Positions 1-5,184 of a stretch of DNA of 11,279 bases are shown one piece after another. This DNA is from Methanomassiliicoccales archaeon (GTDB lineage: Archaea; Thermoplasmatota; Thermoplasmata; Methanomassiliicoccales; UBA472). Location of the stretch: contig JALOTM010000045.1 of assembly GCA_025457905.1 (NCBI GenBank), forward strand, positions 1-11,279. The letters are read 5' to 3'. Within the stretch, counting starts at the first letter, position 1. Each line of letters begins with the position of its first letter. The position numbers were made by a program, and so were the translations under genes. The notes below the pieces were generated by a model that worked only from the letters and a program-made list of their open reading frames with translations, did not search any database and was not told where the DNA came from.

Positions 1-10
1 TGCCTGGGGG

Positions 11-349
11 ATGCTGTTGCCTAAAGAGCAGAGCGATGCGTACCAGAAGTACGGCTTCAAGGCGTGTTTCCTCAAGCTCACAGTGCTGAAGATGGTGTCA
101 AAGGGGCCCATCCACGGCTACGCTCTGATGAAGGAGATTGAGCGTCTGACCGATGAGGACTGGAAGCCTTCACCTGGTTCCATCTATCCAGCGCTTCAGG
201 AGCTTGTAGCGGACGGCCTCGTCACCGCCAGTCCCCAGGGTAGGCGCAAGCTGTATGAGATCACGCCAAAAGGCTTGGAGGCGCTGGAGAGGGCCTTGGG
301 CTATGCTGCGGAGACCATTCGCCATCTCAACAGGCTGCTGACCATGTAG
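11..349 (+). CDS. PadR-family winged-helix transcriptional regulator
   Basis: Small DNA-binding protein of 112 residues. Nearly its whole length is a PadR winged helix. Residues 20-50 hold the first helices with the typical 'GPIHGYALMKEI' stretch, residues 54-62 hold the 'SPGSIYPAL' recognition-helix motif, and 'YEITPKG' near residue 83 marks the wing and the start of the C-terminal helix. The C-terminal dimerisation helix is short, as in the small PadR subgroup. PadR proteins usually repress nearby transporter or detoxification genes in response to small ligands; the target here is unknown. The next gene, a DUF2124 protein, lies 41 bases downstream on the same strand after a T-tract. The frame is open to the left edge of the window and the ATG at 11 is preceded only by a G-run at 6-10, so the true start could lie outside the window. 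The family call is firm; the start is not. Confidence 0.85.
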   Translation: MLLPKEQSDAYQKYGFKACFLKLTVLKMVSKGPIHGYALMKEIERLTDEDWKPSPGSIYPALQELVADGLVTASPQGRRKLYEITPKGLEALERALGYAAETIRHLNRLLTM

Positions 350-356
350 TTTTTTT
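350..356 (+). terminator. Oligo-T tract after the PadR gene
   Basis: Seven consecutive T residues follow the PadR stop codon immediately. Archaeal RNA polymerase commonly terminates at oligo-T tracts without a stem-loop, so this is a plausible terminator separating the PadR gene from the DUF2124 gene. No hairpin precedes it. The assignment rests only on the T-run and its position. Confidence 0.4.
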
Positions 357-390
357 GTACCCTGACCGATATCCCCCCGGTGCTCCAGCC

Positions 391-885
391 ATGGTGGATG
401 AGAAGAGACCGGGTATAGGCGGCTTGACCTCCTCGTTCAAGGAAGCGCTCTCGGGAATACCCGATGGGTCCAAGGTGGTTTTCACCGGCTCAGTAGCTGT
501 TTGCACGCCCTTCGCCGAGCTACTGGCATACGCCGTGAAGGATAGGTCTTTCAAGATGGTCTATGTGCCCATGGCCAACCCGGAGATGGCCCGGGCCATG
601 TCCTGGCATCAAGGGATAGGCTTTACCGTAGAGGGATCTGCAGCGGACCCGAGCGCACCTTCCGCGATAGTGGTCCTGGGCGGCCTCGCCATGCCCAAGT
701 TCGGATGCCCCATTACGGATGTGAGAGCTATGATCGAAAAGTTATCCAGCGGTGGAAGGCCCCTCATGGTGGGAGTATGCTTCATGCATATCTTCCAACG
801 CTCGGGATGGGCAGACGAATTATCATTCGACTTCCTGATCGACGCCGTCATGGAAGTGGAGATGGCCAGGGCGGCAAGGCCCTAG
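391..885 (+). CDS. DUF2124 family protein (function unknown)
   Basis: Protein of 164 residues that I recognise as DUF2124, a family of unknown biochemical role known mainly from methanogenic archaea. Visible features are an N-terminal 'LTSSFKEAL' helix, a 'FTGSVAVCTPFAELLAYAVKD' region (residues about 31-51), a 'VVLGGLAMPKFG' strand-turn (about 95-106), and a C-terminal 'VGVCFMHIFQRSGW' segment followed by 'FDFLIDAVMEVEM'. The alternating hydrophobic strands and glycine turns suggest a Rossmann-like fold, and the two conserved Cys residues in 'VCTPF' and 'GVCFM' are notable. I chose the ATG at 391 because the longer frame, which begins at a TTG at 355, runs through the T-tract region. There is no clear Shine-Dalgarno. 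The gene converges on the ATPase gene to its right and shares a CTAG stop with it. The family call is strong; any function would be invention. Confidence 0.8.
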   Translation: MVDEKRPGIGGLTSSFKEALSGIPDGSKVVFTGSVAVCTPFAELLAYAVKDRSFKMVYVPMANPEMARAMSWHQGIGFTVEGSAADPSAPSAIVVLGGLAMPKFGCPITDVRAMIEKLSSGGRPLMVGVCFMHIFQRSGWADELSFDFLIDAVMEVEMARAARP

Positions 886-1769
886 AGACCGAGCATCGAC
901 CTTATCCCCTCACCAGCATGGCGGAGGTTGCGGCTGAAAGGCGAATCCGGGTATAGCCGTGTTGGTGGATGGCCGATGGCTAGGCTCTTTGGGACCGATT
1001 CATCGCAGGGTATCCTCGCCATTAGCGGCACCCCCTCGGCCTCGAGTTCCTCCTCTGCCTCTACAGCCAACTTGGGGCAAAGGTCGCTGCGGTTCAATAT
1101 GGCCACGCATGGGACGTGCCTGCTCCTCGCCAACCCAATGATGCGCCCCAGGTCATGAAGGCCGCTCAGGGTCGGCTCGGTCACCAGGAGGCAGAGGTTC
1201 GCGCCTGACAACGAGGCGATGGCCGGGCAGGCGATGCCAGGAGGTCCGTCCACCACCATCAGGGGCAGGTCCTTCTCCTTGGCCAGAGCGCGTCCCTCCG
1301 CCTTGAGGAGGGACACCAGCCTGCCGGTGTTCTGGGCCGGAGGCTCCAGGTATGCGTCCAGGACCCATCCTTGTGCGCTCCTCGACACCATCCATTCACC
1401 GGCGATGACCTCCACCATTTCGATTGCCGAAGAACGGCAGAGCCTTTGGCAGAGGCCACAGCCTTCGCAGGCGTCAGGGTCGCATAGGGCCTTCCTGTCT
1501 GGACCAGAGCCGACCATGGTAATCGCAGAGAATGCGCATGATTTCGCGCAACGCCCGCAACCATCGCAGAGTTCGAGGTCTACCCGAGCCTTCCTCATGC
1601 TCAGGTAGGGTGTGGACCGCTCTATGGTGGATTCCACCATCAGGCGGAGGTTGGATGCGTCGACATCGCAGTCGGCGGCCACTGAAGGGCCGAGGACCTC
1701 CAGGAGGCTCGCGGTGACCACGGTCTTCCCGGTACCGCCCTTGCCGCTCAGCACCACCAGCTCCTTCAT
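882..1769 (-). CDS. MinD-family P-loop ATPase with inserted two-cluster ferredoxin domain (second of pair)
   Basis: A 295-residue soluble protein of the MinD/Mrp (SIMIBI) ATPase family with an inserted bacterial-type ferredoxin domain (COG1149 type). The deviant Walker A 'SGKGGTGKT' is at residues 8-16, the Walker A' 'DCDVDASN' at 33-40, and the switch II 'VDGPPG' at about 173-178. The ferredoxin insert has Cys 68/71/74/78 and Cys 101/104/107/111, two complete CxxCxxCxxxC motifs predicted to bind two [4Fe-4S] clusters. The second motif is followed by Arg rather than the usual Pro. The start is the ATG overlapping the upstream gene's stop as ATGA, which implies translational coupling. The frame stays open for 209 codons further upstream, but that stretch is an out-of-frame reading of the neighbouring ATPase gene. 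In the ORP complex of Desulfovibrio, paired ATPases of this type sit with NifX-like proteins; here it probably acts with its tandem paralogue in electron- or cluster-transfer chemistry, with the substrate unknown. Confidence 0.88.
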   Translation of the reverse strand: MKELVVLSGKGGTGKTVVTASLLEVLGPSVAADCDVDASNLRLMVESTIERSTPYLSMRKARVDLELCDGCGRCAKSCAFSAITMVGSGPDRKALCDPDACEGCGLCQRLCRSSAIEMVEVIAGEWMVSRSAQGWVLDAYLEPPAQNTGRLVSLLKAEGRALAKEKDLPLMVVDGPPGIACPAIASLSGANLCLLVTEPTLSGLHDLGRIIGLARSRHVPCVAILNRSDLCPKLAVEAEEELEAEGVPLMARIPCDESVPKSLAIGHPPTRLYPDSPFSRNLRHAGEGIRSMLGL

Positions 1770-2617
1770 GGTCCCATCAGCTCCTGGCATCTCCTCCAGA
1801 GCTCGAGGAACGCCTTCCTGTATTCGTCCTTCTCGCACAGAAGATGTCCCTGAGCATAGGACTCGGCGATGCCCCGGCTGAAAGGGATCCTGGCCAATAT
1901 CTCCAGGCCCATATCCTGGCATTCCGGGACGATGTCCGTGCCAGGGAGCCCGTCCTTGTTGATCACCACCGCCACAGGAAGCTCCAATTTCCTGGCCAGC
2001 TTGACAGCGAGCCTCAGGTCGTGGAGGCCGAACACGGTGGGCTCGGTGACCATAAGGCAAAGGTCCGAGTCGCGCATGCTCTCCAGGACGGCGCAGCCTG
2101 TGCCAGGGGGGCAGTCCAGCACCGCATCGGACCCCTCCTGCAGGCAGGATTTCATGGCCCTGATGAGGGGGACCGGCGAAGGCTCTCCTATCCTCAGCCG
2201 GCCGTAGAGGAGGTCGCCATCCCCGTAATGGCAATGGACCACGCTCCCGGTCTTCCGGGGGCGCATGGAGACGGCCTGCCGGGGACAAACTACCTGGCAC
2301 GCCCCGCAGCTGTGGCACACGTCCTCCTGCAAAAGAAGGCGATCTGGTAGGCGCAAGATGGCGCCGAAGAGGCAGGCTCTCGCGCACTCGCCGCACAGGT
2401 CACAGGATGCTGTGTCCACCTGCGGCACCTGGCGGTAGACCGCCTCCGACGACCCGCTCTGGCATTCGTGGAAGAGATGGCAGTTGGGCGCCTCCACGTC
2501 CAGATCCGCCAACCTGGCGCCTGAGACTGCGGAGAGGTTGGTGGCCACCAGGGTCTTGCCGGTCCCACCCTTGCCGCTCGCAATACTAAGGCAATGCCCT
2601 GTCCTCTCAGTGGTCAT
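1766..2617 (-). CDS. MinD-family P-loop ATPase with inserted two-cluster ferredoxin domain (first of pair)
   Basis: A 283-residue paralogue of the following gene. Deviant Walker A 'SGKGGTGKT' at residues 14-22, 'ADLDVEAPN' at about 37-45, and switch II 'LDCPPGTG' at about 167-174. The ferredoxin insert has Cys 72/75/78/82 and Cys 101/104/107/111, with Pro after the last Cys, so two [4Fe-4S] clusters are predicted. The C-terminal half has the usual MinD/Mrp elements 'VTEPTVFGLHDL' and 'VVINKDG'. I chose the ATG at 2617 over the one at 2644. It gives a typical short lead-in to the first beta strand and has GGAG about 13 bases upstream inside the preceding gene. It overlaps the NifX-like gene by 11 bases, and the stop overlaps the next gene as ATGA. 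These ATPases usually act as dimers, so the tandem pair could form a heterodimer. Family: COG1149, as in ORP clusters. Confidence 0.88.
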   Translation of the reverse strand: MTTERTGHCLSIASGKGGTGKTLVATNLSAVSGARLADLDVEAPNCHLFHECQSGSSEAVYRQVPQVDTASCDLCGECARACLFGAILRLPDRLLLQEDVCHSCGACQVVCPRQAVSMRPRKTGSVVHCHYGDGDLLYGRLRIGEPSPVPLIRAMKSCLQEGSDAVLDCPPGTGCAVLESMRDSDLCLMVTEPTVFGLHDLRLAVKLARKLELPVAVVINKDGLPGTDIVPECQDMGLEILARIPFSRGIAESYAQGHLLCEKDEYRKAFLELWRRCQELMGP

Positions 2618-2975
2618 GCCCGTCGCGGTGCTCCTTGCAGGCATTGTCCATGTCCGCGCGATGGAGCAGCCTTTCGTTCCATTGTCTCAAGGCATCCTCA
2701 ACCGTCCCGGATGCGCCCACATAGGTGCGGATACCGTAGGAGCTTAGCATCTGGATGGCCTTGGGGCCGAGCCCGGAGCAGATCATCACGTCCGCACCCC
2801 TCTTGGCGATGAGCTCCGGAGGCTTGCCCGTCCCGCCCATGTGCTCGCTGCTGTTCTCCAGTACCTCGTATTCGCCGCTGTGCTCATCGAAAATGAGGAA
2901 GTATGGGGCCCTGCCGAAATGCTGACAGACGCTCTCGCTCATTTTCATTCCCATGGATGGTATGCAAATCCTCAT
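2607..2975 (-). CDS. NifX/NifB-type dinitrogenase FeMo-cofactor biosynthesis-like (orange protein family) protein
   Basis: A 122-residue single-domain protein of the NifX/NifY/NifB C-terminal family (COG1433). This family folds as a ribonuclease-H-like domain that binds or carries metal-sulfur clusters; the orange protein of Desulfovibrio carries a Mo-Cu-S cluster. Visible marks are the 'MRICIPSMG' strand, 'VCQHFGRAPYFLIFD' (about 16-30), 'HMGGTGKPPELIAKRGADVMICSGLGPKAIQML' in two halves (45-77), and 'GIRTYVG'. The last ten residues contain one Cys and three His and could be a metal-binding tail, which the core family does not require. GGAG lies 11 bases before the ATG. The gene lies 33 bases after a second family member and overlaps the Fe-S ATPase gene by 11 bases, so a shared transcript is likely. 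There are no nitrogenase genes in view, so a nif role is not implied. Confidence 0.85.
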   Translation of the reverse strand: MRICIPSMGMKMSESVCQHFGRAPYFLIFDEHSGEYEVLENSSEHMGGTGKPPELIAKRGADVMICSGLGPKAIQMLSSYGIRTYVGASGTVEDALRQWNERLLHRADMDNACKEHRDGHDH

Positions 2976-3008
2976 GGTAATCCTGTCTCCATCCTGGATG
3001 TGCGACCC

Positions 3009-3536
3009 TCAGCCCATGGACGGCTTGGAGGGCTTCAGGCCATGGATCACAACGTCCTCGGTGCAGTTTGCCTCAGCCTCACGAATAGGGGCGAGCCCGC
3101 CTGCCCGCCAATTGGCCAGCGCCTCGCCCGCGGTCATCCCTTGGACCACGTAGATCCTCACGCCCGCCATGCGGAGAGGTCGCATGGCCTTCGGACCAGG
3201 TTCGGCTCCTATCAAGGTCTGTGCCCCGCTGTCGATCACCATCTGCGACATCCTCACCCCTGCCCCACCGTCCTGCGACGGCCCTCCGGCCTCCATCGCG
3301 TGAACGTGTCCCTCATCGTCGGTTATGAGCAGATAGCGGCAGCGGCCGAACCTGTCGTCCAGCTCGTCCTCCAAGGTGGGCCCTCGGCAGGCCAGGGCCA
3401 CCTTCACCGCACCACCCCCCTTCCGAGGTCCTGGTGCTGCTGCCTGTGATGGGCGGGGCGGTTGAACCGGCCTCGGGGCTCTTTCCTTGGGCGTGCGGCC
3501 CGTGGCATCTTCGCCGCATTGCTCGATGAGGCCCAT
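3009..3536 (-). CDS. NifX/NifB-type (orange protein family) protein with Pro-rich N-terminal extension
   Basis: A second COG1433-type protein of 175 residues from the ATG at 3536, which has GAGG seven bases upstream. The conserved domain begins only near residue 44 ('VKVALAC') and runs through 'LDDRFGRCRYLLITDDEG', 'MSQMVIDSGAQTLIGAEPGPKAM' in two parts, and 'GVRIYVVQGMTAGEAL'. Residues 15-43 are rich in Pro, Arg, Ala and Gly and look disordered. An in-frame GTG at 3407, with a G-rich stretch just before it, would give a 132-residue protein made of the domain alone, so two starts are possible. Compared with its neighbour, the glycine loop between strands differs ('GGAGVRMSQM' in place of 'GGTGKPPELI'), which suggests a different cluster or partner. 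First gene of the metal block after the 133-base gap. Confidence 0.78.
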   Translation of the reverse strand: MGLIEQCGEDATGRTPKERAPRPVQPPRPSQAAAPGPRKGGGAVKVALACRGPTLEDELDDRFGRCRYLLITDDEGHVHAMEAGGPSQDGGAGVRMSQMVIDSGAQTLIGAEPGPKAMRPLRMAGVRIYVVQGMTAGEALANWRAGGLAPIREAEANCTEDVVIHGLKPSKPSMG

Positions 3537-3565
3537 TCCATCGCCTCGAGATCTGATGGTGAATC

Positions 3566-3635
3566 ATGCTCCGCCTGCAGTCCGCGTTGGTCCGGCATAT
3601 TAATCCCGAGTCATGGTTAACTGCATGCGGAGCAT
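3566..3635. promoter_or_regulatory. 15-bp imperfect inverted repeat flanking the promoter of the NifX/ATPase genes
   Basis: The left arm ATGCTCCGCCTGCAG (3566-3580) and the right arm CTGCATGCGGAGCAT (3621-3635) are reverse complements except for one base (14 of 15). They are separated by 40 bases and lie wholly within the gap between the HTH_10 gene and the first NifX-like gene. The midpoint of the repeat coincides with the TATA-like stretch at 3596-3605. On the minus strand one arm therefore lies upstream of the TATA region and the other over the expected transcription start. This is the geometry of an operator pair. Likely binders, by inference, are the DUF134 or HTH_10 regulators encoded just upstream. 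Confidence 0.5.
3596..3605 (-). promoter_or_regulatory. TATA-like element for the NifX-like/ATPase gene set
   Basis: On the minus strand the AT-rich stretch GATTAATATG stands out in a GC-rich gap. A start of transcription about 25 bases downstream, near 3573, would leave a leader of nearly 40 bases carrying the GAGG Shine-Dalgarno of the gene at 3536. This would let the four metal-block genes be transcribed independently of the two regulator genes upstream. Called from base composition and spacing only. Confidence 0.4.
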
Positions 3636-3669
3636 TGCCCTGACGGCTAACCTGTTGGCCGTGCGGGGG

Positions 3670-4302
3670 TCACAGGGACTCCATGCGCTCTTCGACAAGC
3701 TTGCGCTGGGCTCGGCGCAGGATGATGTCCAGAGTGGGCTTCGATATCTCCATCCTACGTGCCAGCTCCTGCAGGTTGATGCGCTTGGGAATGTCGTAAT
3801 AGCCTAGCTCGTAGGCCAGGCGCAAGGCCTTGCGCTGGTGCTCCGTGAGCTCTCTGGCATCCTTGAGGTCCGTGACCTTGGCGATGTCGACCTGACAACC
3901 TAGGGCCCTTAGCTCGCCCACCAGCGAGGCCAGCGCGGAGGCGTTCGGGGCCACAATGACCCATTCCACTTCTCCCTCGGCATTGGAACGGGCGGAATCC
4001 AGCATGCAATCCGAGTTGGAGAGGGCGCAGCACAGGCGGCAATCCGTCACCTCGGCCGTACCGATCCACTTGCCGGGACTTACGGTTGTGAGGCTTACCG
4101 AGCAACTTGGAGAGCTGGTTCCGATGTCACCCTCCACCTCCTCCTTGGAACGTTCCTCTGGTCCGGAGATGCGAAGGATGCTCCTGCCCTTCCCTCCTGA
4201 CTTCAGGGCGCAGCGCTGGACCTGTACGCTCATGCCAGTACGGTTGGAGAAGCTCGAAATCCAGTTGTCCTCGCATCGCACCAGTAGAGTGGCAAGCCTC
4301 AT
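3670..4302 (-). CDS. HTH_10 (Bat-type) transcriptional regulator with cysteine-rich N-terminal sensor region
   Basis: A 210-residue regulator. Residues about 150-206 are an HTH_10 domain: 'LTEHQRKALRLAYELGYYDIP', then 'INLQELARRMEISKPTLDIILRRAQRKL', the pattern of the archaeal bacterio-opsin activator family C-terminus. The N-terminal 140 residues are the input part and carry eight Cys (10, 31, 67, 88, 91, 92, 99, 136), four of them packed as CxxCC-x6-C. That suggests sensing of redox state or metal, which would fit control of the adjacent Fe-S and metal-cluster genes. The ATG overlaps the DUF134 stop as ATGA, so the two regulators are translationally coupled. The open frame runs further upstream but only as a shadow of the DUF134 gene. 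The HTH call is strong; the ligand is inference. Confidence 0.85.
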   Translation of the reverse strand: MRLATLLVRCEDNWISSFSNRTGMSVQVQRCALKSGGKGRSILRISGPEERSKEEVEGDIGTSSPSCSVSLTTVSPGKWIGTAEVTDCRLCCALSNSDCMLDSARSNAEGEVEWVIVAPNASALASLVGELRALGCQVDIAKVTDLKDARELTEHQRKALRLAYELGYYDIPKRINLQELARRMEISKPTLDIILRRAQRKLVEERMESL

Positions 4303-4613
4303 GCCTTGTCCTCCATGATCTCGATGTGCTCCTCGGCCTCCTCGGCGATGCGCAAGGCCTTGCCCCCGACTATGGCCTCGGCGATATGCCTCCGGCCTTG
4401 TGCCAGGATCCTGGAGAGAGTGGGCTGGGAGACCTTCATCCTGGATGAGGCCTCGGCTTGGTTGAGGCCCTCCAGGTCGACCAGCCTCACGGCCTCGAGC
4501 TCGTCCAGGCCCAGATCCACCTGGTGCAGCTCTCGCGAGGGCACCCCCTGGGGCTTGAACAGTCTCCCTTCGGGGCAGCACCCGACCCTGCGGCATCGCT
4601 TCGGCCGTGGCAT
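4299..4613 (-). CDS. DUF134 family predicted DNA-binding protein
   Basis: A 104-residue protein matching DUF134 (COG1342), a predicted sigma-70 region 4-like helix-turn-helix family. Diagnostic pieces are the basic start 'MPRPKRCRRVGCCPE', the 'VDLGLDELEAVRLVDLEGL' segment (about residues 32-50), and the HTH 'NQAEASSRMKVSQPTLSRIL' (about 51-70), followed by 'ALRI'. Cys 7, 12 and 13 near the N-terminus could bind metal. DUF134 genes often accompany NifX-like and MinD-ferredoxin genes, which supports a local regulatory role here. The start is firm because the ATG opens the conserved 'MPRPKRCRRV'. There is no Shine-Dalgarno, but a TATA-like stretch lies about 27 bases upstream, so the message is probably leaderless. 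A 16-base palindrome lies between that TATA and the ATG, suggesting repression, perhaps by itself. Confidence 0.87.
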   Translation of the reverse strand: MPRPKRCRRVGCCPEGRLFKPQGVPSRELHQVDLGLDELEAVRLVDLEGLNQAEASSRMKVSQPTLSRILAQGRRHIAEAIVGGKALRIAEEAEEHIEIMEDKA

Positions 4614-4618
4614 AGGTT

Positions 4619-4634
4619 ATGAATACCAATTCAT
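4619..4634. promoter_or_regulatory. Perfect 6-bp-arm palindrome between TATA and start of the DUF134 gene
   Basis: ATGAATACCAATTCAT has perfect 6-base arms around a 4-base centre. It lies 5 to 21 bases upstream of the DUF134 ATG, directly downstream of the TATA-like stretch. A dimeric repressor bound here would block polymerase. Its sequence is unrelated to the inverted repeat at 3566-3635, so a different protein or mode would be needed. AT-rich composition raises the chance of coincidence. Confidence 0.4.
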
Positions 4635-4648
4635 TATTATTAACTTTA
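4634..4648 (-). promoter_or_regulatory. TATA-like promoter of the DUF134 / HTH_10 gene pair
   Basis: The minus strand reads GTAAAGTTAATAATA across this stretch, centred about 27 bases before the DUF134 ATG at 4613. That is the spacing expected of an archaeal TATA box for a leaderless transcript. The purine-rich GTAAAG on its upstream side could serve as the TFB-recognition element. This is the most AT-rich patch in the 97-base divergent gap. Confidence 0.5.
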
Positions 4649-4675
4649 CCGCGCGGCGAAGCACGTCCCCTGCGG

Positions 4676-4684
4676 AATTACTAA
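4676..4684 (+). promoter_or_regulatory. Possible TATA element for the CBS-domain gene
   Basis: AATTACTAA lies 26-35 bases upstream of the ATG at 4711 in the divergent gap, and no Shine-Dalgarno precedes that ATG. This would suit a leaderless transcript. The match to an archaeal TATA box is weak. Confidence 0.25.
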
Positions 4685-4710
4685 GTAGCCGCCGCTGGTT
4701 ATCGCCAATC

Positions 4711-5184
4711 ATGTTTTCTGGCAAGCCCTTTTCCGCCCTCAAGGTGGCCGACGCCCACGAACTCATCAACAGCCGTCCGCCCACGGTGCAGAAGAGCGCC
4801 AACCTGAGGAACGCCATCGATGCGCTCCTCGCCCATCCCCTCTCCAGGGCCGTGTACGTGATCGATACCGAGGGCAACCTCGCCGGCGTGGTCACCGTCG
4901 AGACCCTGTTGAAGCATGTGGGCTATCGAGCAGGCGTGCGCGAGAATAGCGCCAAGGCGTACATAGCCCTGCTTCGGGATTCGCTGAAGGACGGGGTGGA
5001 GCAGGTGATGCGCAGAGCCAAGGCCGTCACCGAGGAAACCCCCCTGAAAGATGTGCTGTTCATTATGCTGGACGAGCATGTGAACGACGTACCCGTGGTG
5101 GACGACAGCTACAAGCTCGTGGGGGAGCTCATCGGTCTGGAGATGATCACCGCCGCCAAGGACCTCTTCGGATCAGAGCCTTGA
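4711..5184 (+). CDS. Two-CBS-domain protein
   Basis: A 157-residue protein consisting essentially of a CBS pair (Bateman module). The first CBS domain is about residues 10-75 ('RPPTVQKSANLRNAIDALLAHPLSRAVYVID' in pieces, then 'GNLAGVVTVETLLKHV'), and the second about 95-152 ('VTEETPLKDVLFIML', 'NDVPVVDDSYKLVGELIGLEMI'). Such stand-alone modules bind adenosine nucleotides (AMP, ATP, SAM) and often modulate partner proteins. No catalytic or membrane part is fused, so the partner is unknown. I chose the ATG at 4711 because the frame extends further upstream only as a reading through the divergent promoter and the antisense of DUF134. The C-terminus overlaps the convergent MoeB-like gene by 12 bases. 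The domain call is firm. Confidence 0.85.
   Translation: MFSGKPFSALKVADAHELINSRPPTVQKSANLRNAIDALLAHPLSRAVYVIDTEGNLAGVVTVETLLKHVGYRAGVRENSAKAYIALLRDSLKDGVEQVMRRAKAVTEETPLKDVLFIMLDEHVNDVPVVDDSYKLVGELIGLEMITAAKDLFGSEP

Noticed and set aside
1770..2396. A 209-codon upstream extension of the second Fe-S ATPase frame
   Set aside because: It is an out-of-frame reading of the first ATPase gene. The Walker A motif follows immediately after the ATG at 1769, which overlaps the upstream stop as ATGA.
2841..3449. Plus-strand open frame of 202 codons opposite the two NifX-like genes
   Set aside because: Composition is rich in His, Pro and Arg with no motif, and it spans the boundary of two well-supported minus-strand genes.
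882..3536. Nitrogenase or nitrogen-fixation cluster
   Set aside because: NifX-like proteins and Fe-S ATPases are present, but no nifH, nifD, nifK, nifE or nifN genes are in view. The NifX family is widely used outside nitrogen fixation.
4303..4629. Upstream extension of the HTH_10 regulator frame
   Set aside because: It overlaps the well-matched DUF134 gene in another frame. The ATGA junction at 4299-4302 gives a natural start.
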